From NCBI RefSeq assembly GCF_000829515.1, contig NZ_JXRR01000001.1:124001-188000 (forward strand): a stretch of 64,000 nucleotides of DNA. Direction: 5' to 3'. The stretch comes from Jeotgalibacillus campisalis (GTDB lineage Bacteria; Bacillota; Bacilli; Bacillales; Jeotgalibacillaceae). Under the pieces are notes generated by a model. That model was not told the origin of the DNA. It made no database searches and saw nothing but the letters and a program-made list of their open reading frames with translations. A program made the position numbers and the translations under genes. The stretch's first letter is position 1, and the number at the start of each line of letters is the position of its first letter. Below, piece after piece: positions 8,566-16,836 of the stretch.

Positions 8566-8769
8566 ATAAATTCCCCTCCGTTAACATCTTTTTATTTTAT
8601 TCTTACCATAGTATCGTTCTTCTCTTTCTTGAAAAAGCTATTAACAGTGATGATAAATGGGCCTGGATTCCAACTCCTGACCTATTGAATATACATTACA
8701 TTTTCGTTACAATTATAAGTATAATATTTCATTTTAGTTTCTAAAACTGGAAAGGATGTTTCCTCCCAA

Positions 8770-9582
8770 ATGAAGAAAATGTTTCAAATCATACTTGCTT
8801 CTGCTATTTTACTTGTCCTAATGGGCATGGTTCGCAGTGAATATCGATATAATCAGGTGCAAATTCAGCAAACGATGGAACGGATTGACCCTTCACACAA
8901 TGAAGATATCTCCTACCTTGAATTTTTAACGTATCGTGTTATGAAAAATGGTTCAGCACGAGTAGCTACTTTAGGCAGCAGCGTTACTAAAGGTGTAGGT
9001 GCAAGCTCTCCCGACTTTTCCTGGCGCGCACTGATGCAGCAGGAAATTCGCGGTGCCAGCCGCCCGCTTCGCCATGTAACTGTTTCAAATCACGGGCATT
9101 CCGGCTATACCTCGGTCATGCTGCTAAATCACGACGTTCTATCTAAGGTGTATAGCACCCGCCCTGACTTAATTATCCTGGAAACATCGGTGATTAACAA
9201 TTACCGGCGTTCTGTTACCCTTGATGATACCAAAAAATCGATTGAGCAGCTGTACCGCACGTTTAAAAAAGAACTGCCCGGTGTAGAAATATTATTCATA
9301 TCACCAAATCCTATTTTAAAAGAAAATTTGGATCCAAGCGGGTTAAATCAATTGGGCCATACATTTGAAGAATATGTAGATTTTACTCAGGAAATCATTC
9401 TCGCCAATGGATGGAATTATTTTGACACCCATGGCCATATGCTTGCTCAGATGGATGCAGGAAACATTAAAAAGGAAGATATTCTTAATGACATGATCCA
9501 TCCGAATGATCTCGGTTACAGCATTTGGCATCAGGAAATTTATTATAATGCACTTGCGCAGCCAAACTTTGGGCAAAAATAA
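8770..9582 (+). CDS. SGNH/GDSL-family hydrolase, membrane-anchored or secreted
   Basis: A 270-aa protein with an N-terminal hydrophobic segment (about 5-22) that is a signal peptide or anchor, so the catalytic domain should be outside the membrane. The nucleophile block is TLGSSVTKG (Ser71; the usual Asp is Ser70), block II is NHGHSGYTS, block III is ILETSVINN and the C-terminal block DMIHPNDLGY supplies Asp241 and His244. Family members are lipases, acetyl esterases or glycan deacetylases; the substrate is not evident. There is no clear ribosome site beyond AAAGGATG some 17 bases upstream, so the start is moderately sure. Confidence 0.8.
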   Translation: MKKMFQIILASAILLVLMGMVRSEYRYNQVQIQQTMERIDPSHNEDISYLEFLTYRVMKNGSARVATLGSSVTKGVGASSPDFSWRALMQQEIRGASRPLRHVTVSNHGHSGYTSVMLLNHDVLSKVYSTRPDLIILETSVINNYRRSVTLDDTKKSIEQLYRTFKKELPGVEILFISPNPILKENLDPSGLNQLGHTFEEYVDFTQEIILANGWNYFDTHGHMLAQMDAGNIKKEDILNDMIHPNDLGYSIWHQEIYYNALAQPNFGQK

Positions 9583-9631
9583 CGAAAAAAAAGACCGGGG
9601 TAAAAATAAGGCAGTGTATATGATTAATATG

Positions 9632-9801
9632 TGGTGATCGGAGCGGATGGTGGCGACTCCTGCAAGAGATAACGGTGCTTGAGCCTTTACAGGGAAAGGC
9701 CCTGAAAAGGCTCAAGCAACCGCCCCTGCGGAAAGCATCTACCTAAAGCGAAGTGAACCGTCAAAGGCTTGAGACAGACATTTGTCCCAGGCTTTTTTTG
9801 T
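9632..9801 (+). repeat. Family A intergenic palindromic repeat, copy 2
   Basis: Same element as at 3884-4052 with many substitutions: GGAGCGGATGGTGGCGACTCC at the left, AGCCTTTACAGGG..CCCTGAAAAGGCT hairpin in the middle, GCGGAAAGCATCTACC and a GAGACAGACATTTGTCCC stem at the right. It fills the gap between the SGNH hydrolase and the convergent 102-aa membrane protein. Confidence 0.8.
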
Positions 9802-9829
9802 TCTTATAAGTTATGTTCCAACCTGTAAT

Positions 9830-10138
9830 TCACAGTACATTCGCAACAAGGAACGTAATTAAAATAGGAGCGATCCACAAAATTGGGATCGTATTAATAA
9901 GAATCATCTTCTTTAGTTTACGTTTACGGTAAGCAGACCAGCTCAACACGATAACCGCAAGGAGAACAACCGGATAGGCACCAGCAATATATTCTGCTGC
10001 AGCTGAAAGAAATGGCGACTGGCTTTGCTCAGACCTGATAACAGTCAGGCCGAAAAACGTGAACCAAATTGGCAAAAACAAGACATAAAATAACTGACTT
10101 GCCCAAATCAAAATAATAAGACTGCGATTTTTCATCAT
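9830..10138 (-). CDS. Small membrane protein, three predicted TM segments
   Basis: A 102-aa hydrophobic protein with segments at about 8-30, 50-65 and 80-100 and a basic loop YRKRKLKKM in between. I do not recognise a family. Its start lies 20 bases after msrAB, so it is probably the last gene of the argS-msrAB direction transcript. It has an AGAGGG ribosome site with two adjacent ATG codons. Confidence 0.65.
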   Translation of the reverse strand: MMKNRSLIILIWASQLFYVLFLPIWFTFFGLTVIRSEQSQSPFLSAAAEYIAGAYPVVLLAVIVLSWSAYRKRKLKKMILINTIPILWIAPILITFLVANVL

Positions 10139-10158
10139 TCATTAACCCTCTGTATTTT

Positions 10159-11103
10159 TTATTTTCTTACAGCAAATAAGAGAAGAAAGTCTCCGTACCC
10201 CTCTTTCTCAAGCTCCTTTTTTGGGATAAACCTTAAAGCAGCTGAGTTGATGCAATACCTCAGCCCAGATCCCGGACCATCTTCAAACACATGCCCCAAA
10301 TGAGAATCAGCTTCACGGCTCCTTATTTCTTTGCGGGTATGACGGGTGGAAACATCCCACACTTCCCTCACCATGGAATCAGTAATAGGTTTTGTAAAGG
10401 ATGGCCATCCGCATCCCGCATCATATTGATTCCGGGAGCTAAAGAGCGGTTCGCCTGAAACAATATCGACATATATTCCTTCATCCGTATTGTCCCAGTA
10501 TTCGTTCTCATAGGGAGGCTCTGTGCCGTTTTCCTGTGTCACATAAAACTGCCTGGCTGTAAGTGTTTCTTTTAAGTGAGACCGGTCTTTGGGCCAATAC
10601 GTGCGGGCAAAATCTTCTCGACCGGATCCTTTATAATATAAGGCATATCGAAAAGGGTTCTTCTGGTCAAAATCCTGATGAAATTCCTCTGCCGGATAAA
10701 AAGGGGGTGCCTCTTTTATTTGCGTTACAAGCGGTTTTTGAAAACGCCTGCTTGCCTCTAATTCTTTCAGTGAGGCTTGGGCCATTTTTTTCTGCTCAGC
10801 TGTATACGTGAAAATGATAGACTGGTACGCCGTTCCCCTGTCACTAAATTGTCCTTGACCATCTGTTGGATCTGTCAGCGTCCAATAGATACTGAGAAGT
10901 TCTTCATAAGAAATAATCGAAGGATCGAACAGCACATGGACCGCTTCGACATGACCAGTTTCTCCCGTTCTAACAGCAGAATAAACTGCCTCTACTTCGC
11001 TGCCGCCAGTATATCCAGAGATAATTTTCACAATTCCTTCTCTTTCATCAAAAGGGCGCACCATGCACCAAAAACATCCTCCAGCAAACATGGCCTGTTC
11101 CAT
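10159..11103 (-). CDS. msrAB: Bifunctional peptide methionine sulfoxide reductase MsrA/MsrB
   Basis: A 314-aa fusion repairing both stereoisomers of methionine sulfoxide in proteins. The MsrA domain (about 1-155) starts with GCFWC at 9-13 (catalytic Cys10) and contains SGYTGG and GHVEAV. The MsrB domain (about 168-310) has [17 protein letters not shown] and the catalytic [11 protein letters not shown]. The zinc CxxC pairs found in many MsrB proteins are absent, as in the B. subtilis enzyme. It lies 80 bases after argS on the same strand. The start has no strong ribosome site but matches the MsrA N-terminus. Confidence 0.92.
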   Translation of the reverse strand: MEQAMFAGGCFWCMVRPFDEREGIVKIISGYTGGSEVEAVYSAVRTGETGHVEAVHVLFDPSIISYEELLSIYWTLTDPTDGQGQFSDRGTAYQSIIFTYTAEQKKMAQASLKELEASRRFQKPLVTQIKEAPPFYPAEEFHQDFDQKNPFRYALYYKGSGREDFARTYWPKDRSHLKETLTARQFYVTQENGTEPPYENEYWDNTDEGIYVDIVSGEPLFSSRNQYDAGCGWPSFTKPITDSMVREVWDVSTRHTRKEIRSREADSHLGHVFEDGPGSGLRYCINSAALRFIPKKELEKEGYGDFLLLFAVRK

Positions 11104-11183
11104 AGTTTTCCCTCCTGCTGCATACCAATTTCCTTCATCATATAATCTTTTTCACATCCAACCAACTAAACAGCCTGCTGGCA

Positions 11184-12887
11184 CTACATCTCTTCAGGCG
11201 CCTGAATTCCCAACAGTCTTAGACTTTCTTTTAACACAATTGTTATGGACTCTAATAGCAGCAGCCGTTGTGCTTTCACTTCTTCATCTAATTCGTTTAA
11301 TATATGAGTGTGCGCATAGTACTGATTAAAAAGCTGGGCCAGATCGATCGCATATTTTGCGATTTTAGACGGATCCCATTCTGCAAACGCCTCCTCAATG
11401 ACTTCTTCAAATGCACTGATTTTCATTACAATAGCACGCTCTTCCTCTCCAAACGAAGCAGGAGCAACCTTACTATTACTGAATGAGCTATCTTTTACTG
11501 CTGCTTTTCGAAGAATTGAACATGCTCTTGCATGGGCGTATTGCACGTATGGCCCTGTCTCACCCTCAAATCTCAGCATATCCTTCAGTTCAAAGTGAAC
11601 GTCATTTTGCCGAAACACTTTTAAATCGTGAAACATGATGGCACCAATTCCCACTGCTTCTGCTACCTGCTGTTTTTCCTTCAAATTCGGATTCTTTTCT
11701 TCAATTGCTTCAGCTGCAAGTGCGGTGGATTGTTCGAGTACTTTTTCTAGTAAGACAATCTTCCCTTTTCTAGTAGACATTTTTTTGCCGTCCTTTAACA
11801 TCATGCCAAATGAAATATGCACCAGATCCTCTGCCCACAAAATATTAAGTTTTTTCAAAATCGCTTTCAGCTGTTTAAAATGAAGCGACTGCTCATTTCC
11901 AACAACGTACAGGGACTTTTCAAAAGAATATTCTCTTTTCCGATAAAAAGCTGCGGCCAAATCTCTTGTTGCATATAATGTGGCACCGTCTCTTTTTTGA
12001 ATCAGACAAGGCGGCAGTCCTTCATCATCCAGACGCACGACTCTTGCCCCTTCTGACTCTTCAATCAGGCCTTCGTCTTCGAGCATAGCAATTACATCAT
12101 TCATTTTATCGTTATAGAAGGCTTCTCCATTGAAAGAATCAAACGAAATATTTAACTTTTCATACACTGCTGAAAACGCCTCAAGTGAAACTTTCCGAAA
12201 CCATTCCCACAGCCTAACAGCCTCCTCGTCTCCATCCTCAAGCCGCTTAAACCATACACGTGCTTCATCGTCTAATGACGGGTTGAGCTCGGCTTGTTCA
12301 TGAAAGTATACGTATAATTTGTGCAGCTCTGCGATTGGGGATGTTTTCACTTGCTCTTCGCTTCCCCATTTTTGATACGCTGTAATCAGTTTGCCAAACT
12401 GTGTTCCCCAGTCGCCGATATGGTTAATCCGAATCACTTTATAGCCCAATTTTTCTGTCACATTAGCGAGCGCATTTCCAATTACGGTAGAACGCAGATG
12501 CCCCATTGAAAAAGGCTTGGCGATATTCGGAGACGATAAATCGATTGAGATGGATTTCCCTTTACCAAGATCTTTTTGCCCATAACCCGCTCTTTTATCA
12601 ATGACTTCCTTGAGCACTTTCGCTGAATAAAGTGGTAGGTCAAGATAAAAGTTTAAATAGCCTCCAACAGCTTCTGTTCGCTCTACCTCTTTTAACTTAA
12701 ATGTCTGTGCTATTTCAGCGGCGATTAGATTCGGTGCTTTCTTGAATTCTTTAGCCAGCCGAAAGCATGGAAAGGCAAAATCCCCCATGGTTGAAAATTT
12801 AGGCTTCTCGATCCAGCTTTCTATTTCAATTTGTGAAAAATCGACACCTGCTGCTATCTTTATTTGTTCAGCGATTCTTGATTTCAT
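11184..12887 (-). CDS. argS: Arginyl-tRNA synthetase
   Basis: Class I aminoacyl-tRNA synthetase charging tRNA-Arg, 567 aa. It has the N-terminal Add1 domain, the HIGH-type signature SSPNIAKPFSMGHLRST, the MSTRKGKIV (KMSKS-type) loop, and a C-terminal DALR anticodon-binding domain with EGETGPYVQYAHAR. ATG 12887 is preferred because AGGAGGA sits 6 bases upstream; an in-frame TTG two codons earlier overlaps the ribosome site spacer. Transcription is controlled by the T-box leader just upstream. Confidence 0.95.
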   Translation of the reverse strand: MKSRIAEQIKIAAGVDFSQIEIESWIEKPKFSTMGDFAFPCFRLAKEFKKAPNLIAAEIAQTFKLKEVERTEAVGGYLNFYLDLPLYSAKVLKEVIDKRAGYGQKDLGKGKSISIDLSSPNIAKPFSMGHLRSTVIGNALANVTEKLGYKVIRINHIGDWGTQFGKLITAYQKWGSEEQVKTSPIAELHKLYVYFHEQAELNPSLDDEARVWFKRLEDGDEEAVRLWEWFRKVSLEAFSAVYEKLNISFDSFNGEAFYNDKMNDVIAMLEDEGLIEESEGARVVRLDDEGLPPCLIQKRDGATLYATRDLAAAFYRKREYSFEKSLYVVGNEQSLHFKQLKAILKKLNILWAEDLVHISFGMMLKDGKKMSTRKGKIVLLEKVLEQSTALAAEAIEEKNPNLKEKQQVAEAVGIGAIMFHDLKVFRQNDVHFELKDMLRFEGETGPYVQYAHARACSILRKAAVKDSSFSNSKVAPASFGEEERAIVMKISAFEEVIEEAFAEWDPSKIAKYAIDLAQLFNQYYAHTHILNELDEEVKAQRLLLLESITIVLKESLRLLGIQAPEEM

Positions 12888-12911
12888 GGTCAATCCTCCT
12901 TTTTATTAATC

Positions 12912-13185
12912 AAAAAAAGCATTCGCCTCCTGCTAATGCAGGAGACGAATGCTGATTATCCGCGGTACCACTCCAATTGAATACTCAAGAATGGAGTATT
13001 CCAACTTATGCTGTTAACGGACGCATGGATCCGGTTTTGCCTACTCCATTCAACAAAACATCTCACAGATGCGCTTTCAGGATTCATGACTGCACCGGAC
13101 TCCCACCTCCTCCGGCTCGCTAAAGCACTGCATGCCCTTACTTCTTCTGCTCATCGACTTCAACCTTATTGTTGACTAATTATAC
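12912..13185 (-). promoter_or_regulatory. T-box riboswitch leader of argS (tRNA-Arg sensing)
   Basis: On the minus strand a long structured leader ends with the T-box core TGGTACCGCGG (plus-strand 12960-12970) followed by an intrinsic terminator, GCATTCGTCTCCTGC pairing with GCAGGAGGCGAATGC plus seven T residues (12914-12953). Upstream are Stem I elements (AGCGAGCCGG, GTGGGAGTCCGG). A CGC triplet at 13073-13071, in GAAAGCGCATC, is the likely specifier for arginine. Uncharged tRNA would pair with the T-box and prevent termination. The specifier assignment is inference; the terminator and T-box are directly visible. Confidence 0.88.
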
Positions 13186-13270
13186 AAAGACGCTTCAAAA
13201 AACTCAAGTAGTCTTTTTCCATATTTCAACTGGTCTTCACTTTACCATACTAAAGGGGGACTTCCATCCT

Positions 13271-14080
13271 TCACTTCATTCCATGTAATTTGTACCCCAT
13301 CCAATAACAAACCATAGCAGAGAGCAGTGTTTTTTCGTTTAATGTAAGTGATTCATTCACTTTTACCAGTTCGTAGCCTGCACTATTTTGAAACTGAGCT
13401 GAAAGGGCATAGTCGAAATATCCGAATCGGTAAGAGGCGATAAAGCGCCCATCTGTATCTACCAGATGGAAATCTCCTGCTATAGAAGACATACTTACCT
13501 CCACCCATACACTTCCATCCGGTTTTTTTAAGACTCCCTTGTTTTTCCCAGTCGAATTTACACGCTGTTCTTCATAGAATCCTGCTGGCTCACCATAGCG
13601 ATTATTTACTTCAAGGGTGACCTTTCCTTTTATGGGTACCTTTTGAATACCTGCGACCGGCTCATCCCGCGAGTCAAAAATACCTTTTGTGGAAGTGAAA
13701 AACCCTTCTGCCCAAGCGATGAAAACAGTCACACCTCTTAGCCAGCGAGGCAAATTGACCGATTTATAGACCCCTATGTATTCTCCTCTATTATTGAGGA
13801 TCATCACTTCAGCGCCACCCGCTCCTTCTTTCATAAAGATCCATTCCGATTCCTTCAGCATGTCTTTTTGCTCCGTTTTTTCGGCTTCTTTTCTGCGCTC
13901 ATTGTTTTTGTACTGAGAGGAAAAGTAGAAATATGGAGCGAGTAATGCCATCAGAATAGGAAGAGCCGCATTCAACATCAAAGATAACCCCAGGATATAG
14001 GAAGCCGCGAAAAGTATTATCCCTCCACCTAATCCACTAATAAGGGAAATCCGTACAAGCCTCTTGCTTATTTCTTTCAC
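13271..14080 (-). CDS. Membrane-anchored protein with a tubby/LURP-one-like domain
   Basis: A 269-aa protein with two hydrophobic segments near the N-terminus (about 10-30 and 33-55) followed by a soluble region rich in beta strands. The pattern GTGSxWxEVSM..DFHLVDTDGRFIASYRFG and the N-terminal half FMKEGAGGAEVMILNNRGEY suggest a tubby C-terminal-like (LURP-one/scramblase-like) barrel, but I am not certain. GTG 14080 is chosen because GAGGTG lies 6 bases before it; the frame is open to 14089. It is monocistronic, upstream (in transcription terms) of the argS leader. Confidence 0.6.
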   Translation of the reverse strand: MKEISKRLVRISLISGLGGGIILFAASYILGLSLMLNAALPILMALLAPYFYFSSQYKNNERRKEAEKTEQKDMLKESEWIFMKEGAGGAEVMILNNRGEYIGVYKSVNLPRWLRGVTVFIAWAEGFFTSTKGIFDSRDEPVAGIQKVPIKGKVTLEVNNRYGEPAGFYEEQRVNSTGKNKGVLKKPDGSVWVEVSMSSIAGDFHLVDTDGRFIASYRFGYFDYALSAQFQNSAGYELVKVNESLTLNEKTLLSAMVCYWMGYKLHGMK

Positions 14081-14248
14081 TTTAATCACCTCTATTTGTC
14101 TCTTCTTGTTTCTACGATCGAGATGATCAATGGTTTCTTCATTTTGAAATACGAATGCGAAAACTATTTTATATTACATGATTTTGAAATATATTTTACC
14201 CATGTGTTTAAGAGTTGTATCATGGTGGTATACACGAAATATATGAAA

Positions 14249-14279
14249 AACCTCCCGCCACAGCCATGACGGAAGGTTA
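14249..14279 (-). terminator. Terminator after the orphan receiver gene
   Basis: Minus-strand AACCTTCCGTCA pairs with TGGCGGGAGGTT (a few G-U/mismatch positions) followed by TTTTC. Confidence 0.7.
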
Positions 14280-14286
14280 AACTACT

Positions 14287-14679
14287 TCACTTTTTGTCGA
14301 TTTTTGGATAAGCACTCGCCAATTGAGTTTGTAATGTAGCTGTCAGTGTTTTTCGAGTAAACGGCTTGGCAGCTGCATTTCTTTTCGAATCTTTTTTAAG
14401 GCCTGCAATTTCTAAATTCATAATGAGCTCGTTCTCGGTTTCATCAAGATAAATTACAGGGCATTGTGAATACTCTCTTATTTGCCGGTACCAATAGTAT
14501 CCATCAAAAAAAGGAAGATTAACATTTAAAAGAACCAAATCCGGTTTTTCTTCGATAAAACGCTCCAGAATCCGTTCAAAATCAGTCACTGGAATCGGTT
14601 CGTATCCGATCACTTTTACTTGTTCTGTCAAATCTGTTCGAAGGTCAGCGTTGTCTTCAACAATCATTATCTTTTGCAT
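14287..14679 (-). CDS. Orphan receiver domain with Asp-to-Asn at the phosphorylation site
   Basis: A 130-aa stand-alone response regulator receiver domain closest by eye to BceR-type regulators (VTDFERILERFIEEKPDLVLLNVNLPFFDGYYWYRQIR). The acidic pocket (E8, D9) and Lys105 (AAKPF) are kept, but the acceptor Asp of the LLD motif is Asn52. The winged-helix DNA-binding domain is missing; the protein stops at the end of the receiver fold. No kinase gene is adjacent. ATG 14679 has AAGGAGGA 7 bases upstream, better than ATG 14685. It may be a degenerate remnant or a phosphorylation-independent regulator. Confidence 0.75.
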   Translation of the reverse strand: MQKIMIVEDNADLRTDLTEQVKVIGYEPIPVTDFERILERFIEEKPDLVLLNVNLPFFDGYYWYRQIREYSQCPVIYLDETENELIMNLEIAGLKKDSKRNAAAKPFTRKTLTATLQTQLASAYPKIDKK

Positions 14680-14929
14680 GAACATTCCTCCTTACCCAAT
14701 CTTACCCCCATTGAGCACCCTTCAAAGGAACAGGAAACTCTACTACTAGCCTTTTATCTCTCTATTTAATCCTATGCTTCATTTATTGGTCAGTTGTTCC
14801 TACTGCACAAATCGATCTATTCATTGTCTCATAGTAGCTTGCTAATGTAAAAAAATAAGCAGCTGCTCCGTTTTCAAAACGTCTATATCCGAAAAAATCC
14901 CTATTGATTAAGAGGCTCTTTTTTTGCTA

Positions 14930-15304
14930 TTACAAAGCATGATATTCAAGGAATTCAATTCGATTCCCAAACGGATCTTCAACAAATAAACGGTCCCGTC
15001 CAGCGATTGGCTCTTCTTCATCAATCGTATAGGAAGCGCCTTCTAGATGAATACGCAAATCATTAAGCCCCGTCACCACAAGAGCAGGGTGTGCTTTTTT
15101 GGGTGCTGAGAAGGGCTCCAATGATCCAATATGGATCTCCTGCGGACCGCATGCAAACCAGCACCCCCCACGACCGCGCAAATTTTCCGGCTTGGGTATT
15201 TCCCTAAGACCTAAAACGCCGGAATAAAAATCCCTTGCTTTTTCTTCATGGCCTTCAGGTGCAACTAATTGAACATGGTCGATCCCCTGAAATGAAAAGC
15301 TCAT
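14930..15304 (-). CDS. VOC (glyoxalase/bleomycin-resistance) superfamily protein
   Basis: A 124-aa single VOC protein with two beta-alpha-beta-beta-beta modules: GIDHVQLVAPEGHEEKARDFYSGVLGL and RLFVEDPFGNRIEFLEY. Metal-ligand candidates are His of DHVQ, His of IHIG and Glu of IEFLE. VOC proteins include dioxygenases, isomerases and thiol transferases, so the reaction is unknown. ATG 15304 is preferred over GTG 15310 since GAGGTG lies 5 bases upstream. It follows the ATC-start gene by 20 bases and probably shares its transcript with the AraC regulator. Confidence 0.82.
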   Translation of the reverse strand: MSFSFQGIDHVQLVAPEGHEEKARDFYSGVLGLREIPKPENLRGRGGCWFACGPQEIHIGSLEPFSAPKKAHPALVVTGLNDLRIHLEGASYTIDEEEPIAGRDRLFVEDPFGNRIEFLEYHAL

Positions 15305-15324
15305 CTTCACACCTCATTTTCCAT

Positions 15325-15603
15325 TTATTTTAATTCCAAATATTTTTGAATAAATGAAGCCGGATGTTCTTTTACCTTGTATGGAAACAAGCCTTTTATT
15401 GTATGAATATACAACAACCCATAACTCTGAAGGCTGGACTTGTAAGAGACATCTAAAATTTCAGTCAGAAAAAATTGTTTTTCATGGTCACTGATTCGGT
15501 TTTCGTACAGTATTAGCTCGTGAGTGTGCTCGGTGATAAGCTGCTCTTCCCATTCAATTTTTCTTGAGATGGTTATATAGCCGTGAGAGGCAATTTTATC
15601 GAT
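15325..15603 (-). CDS. Unrecognised 92-aa protein with apparent ATC start codon
   Basis: An open frame without any ATG, GTG or TTG near its 5' end. It reads IDKIASHGYITISRKIEWEE..., continues through THELILYENRISDHEKQFF, GLLYIHTIKGLFPYKVKEHP and ends PASFIQKYLELK. A strong AAAGGAGGGG lies 6 bases before the ATC at 15603-15601, and the gene sits tightly between the AraC regulator (stop 15618) and the VOC gene. The composition (charged, alternating strands) looks like a real protein resembling small PH-like bacterial proteins. Either it starts at ATC or an ATG was lost by mutation or sequencing error. Confidence 0.6.
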   Translation of the reverse strand: MDKIASHGYITISRKIEWEEQLITEHTHELILYENRISDHEKQFFLTEILDVSYKSSLQSYGLLYIHTIKGLFPYKVKEHPASFIQKYLELK

Positions 15604-15617
15604 GAAGGACCCCTCCT

Positions 15618-16391
15618 TTAGAATGATTCCTGATATGGTTCTTTCACTTCCCGCTGCAGAGATAATCTAAACTGCTTTGGCGTCAACCCCATTTGATCTT
15701 TAAACACTTTGGTAAAATAGCTTTGATTGCAAAAAGAAAATTGGTCTGCTATTTCCGCAATCTCTTTAGTAGAGAATTGCAAATAGTACTTTGCTTCCAC
15801 TACTTTTCGTTGATTGCTGAATTGTTTGACCGTCATGCCTGCTTGCTGCTTGAACAGTTTCGCAAGGTAGCTTGGGCTTATTCTGATTTCTTTTGCAACG
15901 GCTTCAACCTCAATGGGTTCTTCAAGATGATGATTAATATATTCTGCTGCCTGACAGACAACTGGATGGCTGAAAAAAGGGTTTACTCTTTCGCTAATCA
16001 TATCAATAAAGCTTTCAACAAGCCAATGTCCGCCCTCCACCATTTCTTCTTCAGTATGCCAGGAATAAATTAATTCAATGCTTGCTGAACTGAAACAAAA
16101 GATCTTCACTGGCGAAATGCCGAATTTTCGTATTTCGTTGGCAAACAATGCTACTTGAGTTAAATAAAAACGCGGCAATGCAGTTTCAATCGCCTCGGGG
16201 GCACGCCTGTGCAAAACTTCCTGCAGCCTGGCCATTATTTTTTGAGCTTCATGAAGTTGATTGCTCATAATATGATCCATCAGTTCTTCCTGGAGCTGAT
16301 AGAAGTATTGGATCCCATCATGGTCCTGGCAATGCTCCATATCACGCATATAGTAACTGGCAAAGCGCTCCTCATATGTACGTTCTTTCAT
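15618..16391 (-). CDS. AraC family transcriptional regulator
   Basis: A 257-aa regulator. The last 100 residues form two helix-turn-helix motifs (EAVAKEIRISPSYLAKLFKQQ and TKEIAEIADQFSFCNQSYFTKVFKDQMGLTPKQFR), the AraC/XylS DNA-binding domain. The N-terminal 150 residues are an effector or dimerisation region I do not recognise. ATG 16391 follows AGAGGAGGG. It is divergent from the MFS exporter gene across 445 bases, which suggests, but does not prove, that it controls that gene. The downstream small gene and VOC gene follow closely. Confidence 0.88.
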   Translation of the reverse strand: MKERTYEERFASYYMRDMEHCQDHDGIQYFYQLQEELMDHIMSNQLHEAQKIMARLQEVLHRRAPEAIETALPRFYLTQVALFANEIRKFGISPVKIFCFSSASIELIYSWHTEEEMVEGGHWLVESFIDMISERVNPFFSHPVVCQAAEYINHHLEEPIEVEAVAKEIRISPSYLAKLFKQQAGMTVKQFSNQRKVVEAKYYLQFSTKEIAEIADQFSFCNQSYFTKVFKDQMGLTPKQFRLSLQREVKEPYQESF

Positions 16392-16836
16392 ACAGACCCT
16401 CCTCTTAGGTCAAGAACTGCAATGAATTATTATCTATTATATTAATTTATTTTACATGTTTTGTAAACTTATTCCACTATTATGTAAAGGCTTTCTATTT
16501 GTAGAAGGTTCTGAATATGTTTAAATCTGAGACAGATAGAATAAGGGTTGATATACTAATCTTTTACTCTGCATGTTTATACTTTTTAACCACCCTATGG
16601 TTTTGCGATATTTTAATATTCTATATAACTAACGATTGTTGCGTTCTTTCCTAAGCTTTCCTTCTCTTCCTTCCATAGGTTTATTCATTCATACTAATTT
16701 ATATGAAAATAAAGTGTTGATTGCCACTTCTTCTTTAAGGAAGCGCCTCTTACTTATGTCTTAAACAAAAAGCATTATCAGCAGACTCAATTCATTTCGG
16801 GGAACTGGTATGTATACATGAAAGGAGATTTACAGG
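16392..16836. promoter_or_regulatory. Divergent intergenic region, AraC regulator / MFS exporter
   Basis: A 445-base AT-rich gap with no convincing gene. It should contain promoters for both neighbours, but I could not place -35/-10 pairs with confidence. The only clear symmetry is ATGTATACAT at 16810-16819, a perfect 10-base palindrome just before the exporter ribosome site, which could be an operator. Confidence 0.35.
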
